From the NCBI GenBank assembly GCA_030446945.1, contig JAUJMI010000205.1, forward strand, positions 1 through 6,807: DNA of 6,807 nt. Direction: 5' to 3'. The notes below the pieces were generated by a model. The model was given only the letters and a program-made list of their open reading frames with translations, had not been told where the DNA came from and made no database searches. The stretch comes from Longimicrobium sp. Lineage in GTDB: Bacteria > Gemmatimonadota > Gemmatimonadetes > Longimicrobiales > Longimicrobiaceae. The translations under genes were made by a program, and so were the position numbers. Shown in pieces: positions 5,129 through 6,807 of this stretch (within the stretch, counting starts at the first letter, position 1; each line of letters opens with the position of its first letter).

Positions 5129-6807
5129 ATGCGCCACCTGACACTCGCCCGTACCGGGGCGGTCGTGCTTGCGACCGCCGCCGCCGGGTGCGCCAGCGTA
5201 CAGACCATGGAAACCGCGACCTCCCGCGCCGACGCGCCCGCGCGCCCGGCGCCCGCCGCGGCTGCCACCAACCCGCTCCTCGCTCCCTGGACCGGGCCCT
5301 ACGGCGGCGTCCCGCCCTTCGACCGGGTGCGGGTGGAGGACTTCAAGCCCGCCCTCGAAGCCGCGATGGCCGAGAACCTGGCCGAGGTGGAGCGCATCGC
5401 GAACAACCCCGCCGCGCCCACCTTTGAGAACACGCTGGCGGCGCTGGAGCGCGCGGGCGACGCCATGGAGCGCGTGAGCACCATCTACGGGATCTGGAGC
5501 GCGAACCTCAACACCCCCGAGTTCCAGAGGGTGGAGAGCGAGATGGCGCCGCGGCTGGCCGCCTTCAGGGACCGCATCACGCAGAACGAGGCGCTCTTCC
5601 GCCGCATCCAGGCCGTGTACGAGGCGCGCGAGACGGCGGGGCTCACGCCGGAGCAGAAGCGGCTGGCCTGGTACTACCACAACAACTTCGTGCGCGCCGG
5701 CGCCCGCCTGGACGCGGCGAGCAAGGCACGCCTGTCGGAGATCAACCAGCAGCTCGCGGGGCTCTTCACCCGCTTCAGCCAGAACGTGCTGGCGGATGAG
5801 ACCAACCAGACGCTGGTTCTGCGCAGCGAGGCCGAGCTGGCCGGGCTTCCGCAGGAGCTGCGGGCCGCCGCCGCCGCCGCGGCGACCGCGCGCAACATGC
5901 CGGGCACCTGGGTGATCACCAACACCCGGTCGTCGGTGGACCCGTTCCTCACCTACTCCGAGCGGCGCGAGCTGCGGGAGCAGGCGTGGCGGATGTTCAT
6001 CAACCGCGGCGACAACGGCGGCGAGCGCGACAACAACGCCATCATCACGCAGATCCTGCAGCTCCGTGCCGAGCGGGCGAAGCTCCTGGGGTTCCCCACG
6101 CACGCCCATTGGCGGCTGGAGAACACCATGGCCAAGTCCCCCGAGCGGGCCATGCAGCTGATGACGTCGGTGTGGACGCCGGCCGTGGCCCGCGTGCGCC
6201 AGGAGGTGGCGGACATGCAGGCGCTGGCGGACCGCGAGGGCGCCCGCATCAAGATCGAGCCGTGGGACTACCGCTTCTACCAGGAGAAGGTGCGCAAGGC
6301 GCGCTACGACCTGGACCAGAACGAGGTGAAGCAGTACCTGCAGCTGGACAAGCTGCGCGAGGGGATGTTCTGGGTGGCCGGTGAGCTGTTCGGGATGCAG
6401 TTCACTCCGGTGACCGGCGTACCCGTCTTCCACCCCGACGTCACCGTGTACCGTGTGACGGACCGGGCCAGCGGCCGGCAGATCGGCCTCTGGTACTTCG
6501 ACCCCTACGCCCGCCCCGGCAAGCGCTCTGGGGCGTGGATGAACGCGTACCGCAACCAGTCGCGCTTCGACGGCGACGTGACGACGCTCGTCTCCAACAA
6601 CTCGAACTTCGTAAAGGGCCAGGGGAACCAGCCCGTCCTGATCTCGTGGGACGACGCCACCACCCTGTTCCACGAGTTCGGGCACGCGCTGCACGGGCTG
6701 CTCTCCAACGTCAGCTACCCGTCGCTCTCGGGGACGGCGGTGGCGCGCGACTACGTGGAGTTCCCGTCGCAGCTGCTGGAGCACTGGCTCTCCACGCCGC
6801 AGGTGCT
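5129..6807 (+). CDS. dcp: M3-family zinc metallopeptidase, Dcp-type, lipoprotein, 3' partial
   Basis: A thimet-oligopeptidase-family enzyme that should hydrolyse short peptides; the Dcp type removes C-terminal dipeptides. About 560 residues are in the window and the frame runs off the end; relatives are near 680-720. The zinc site is HEFGH at 515-519 (His515 and His519 ligands, Glu516 catalytic), with the third ligand Glu544 in RDYVEFPSQ. The spacing from Gly535 (G-x5-D-x2-E-x-P-S) fits the M3 signature, and SGTAVARDYVEFPSQ resembles Dcp more than oligopeptidase A. The mostly helical N-terminal region (about 45-300) is typical of M3. Residues 1-21 look like a lipoprotein signal: Arg2 and Arg8, a hydrophobic stretch GAVVLATAA, then AAGC with Cys21. 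An Ala/Pro-rich linker follows. This predicts an envelope-anchored enzyme, whereas E. coli Dcp is cytoplasmic. The ATG at 5129 was chosen because it gives this signal; no strong Shine-Dalgarno precedes it. Confidence 0.93.
   Translation, partial: MRHLTLARTGAVVLATAAAGCASVQTMETATSRADAPARPAPAAAATNPLLAPWTGPYGGVPPFDRVRVEDFKPALEAAMAENLAEVERIANNPAAPTFENTLAALERAGDAMERVSTIYGIWSANLNTPEFQRVESEMAPRLAAFRDRITQNEALFRRIQAVYEARETAGLTPEQKRLAWYYHNNFVRAGARLDAASKARLSEINQQLAGLFTRFSQNVLADETNQTLVLRSEAELAGLPQELRAAAAAAATARNMPGTWVITNTRSSVDPFLTYSERRELREQAWRMFINRGDNGGERDNNAIITQILQLRAERAKLLGFPTHAHWRLENTMAKSPERAMQLMTSVWTPAVARVRQEVADMQALADREGARIKIEPWDYRFYQEKVRKARYDLDQNEVKQYLQLDKLREGMFWVAGELFGMQFTPVTGVPVFHPDVTVYRVTDRASGRQIGLWYFDPYARPGKRSGAWMNAYRNQSRFDGDVTTLVSNNSNFVKGQGNQPVLISWDDATTLFHEFGHALHGLLSNVSYPSLSGTAVARDYVEFPSQLLEHWLSTPQV

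Noticed and set aside
4728..5271. Small open frames on both strands in the intergenic spacer
   Set aside because: They run through the hairpin repeats, are Arg/Pro/Gly-rich, lack ribosome sites and match no family I know.
4931..6784. 617-residue open frame on the minus strand across the peptidase
   Set aside because: Antisense shadow of the M3 peptidase, whose HEFGH motif and spacing are diagnostic; the minus-strand product has low-complexity Arg/His/Leu/Val composition.

Overview
The window is very GC-rich and reads in one direction. It holds three protein-coding genes on the + strand: a SNF2-family helicase interrupted by an intein (5' end outside the window), a SWIM zinc-finger protein, and an M3-family zinc metallopeptidase with a lipoprotein signal (3' end outside the window). 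The strong GC bias, the lipoprotein form of the Dcp-like peptidase and the GC-rich hairpin mosaic between genes suggest a high-GC Gram-negative-type soil bacterium. Gemmatimonadota (Longimicrobium-like) is my best guess. This is inference; there is no rRNA or other phylogenetic marker here.

Region 1-4680 is a probable two-gene unit. The SNF2 ATPase carries a 336-residue intein (1422-2429) exactly inside its Walker A motif, between the Lys and Thr of GKT. The intein begins with Ala and has the Trp (block B), Cys (block F) and Thr (block G) signature of class 3 inteins, which splice through an internal block F cysteine. It also holds a LAGLIDADG homing endonuclease domain whose second motif has lost its catalytic Asp (DTAG), so the nuclease is probably dead or dying while splicing looks intact. 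The ATPase cannot form a P-loop until the intein is removed. A SWIM-domain gene follows after 43 bases with a strong Shine-Dalgarno sequence; this helicase/SWIM pairing recurs in bacteria.

Region 4681-5128 is noncoding and packed with hairpin repeats. The clearest part is a direct 69-base tandem repeat. Each copy holds a perfect inverted repeat abutted by CTAC (GTAG when read on the minus strand), the layout of REP elements mobilised by RAYT (TnpA-REP) transposases. The two stems differ in sequence but both pair perfectly.

Region 5129-6807 starts a Dcp-type peptidyl-dipeptidase with a lipobox, an HEFGH zinc site and the downstream glutamate ligand. About the last 100-150 residues are expected beyond the window.

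The most notable content is the class 3 intein with a decayed endonuclease in the helicase P-loop, followed by the GTAG-footed repeats. I see no CRISPR array, tRNA, rRNA or transposase gene.
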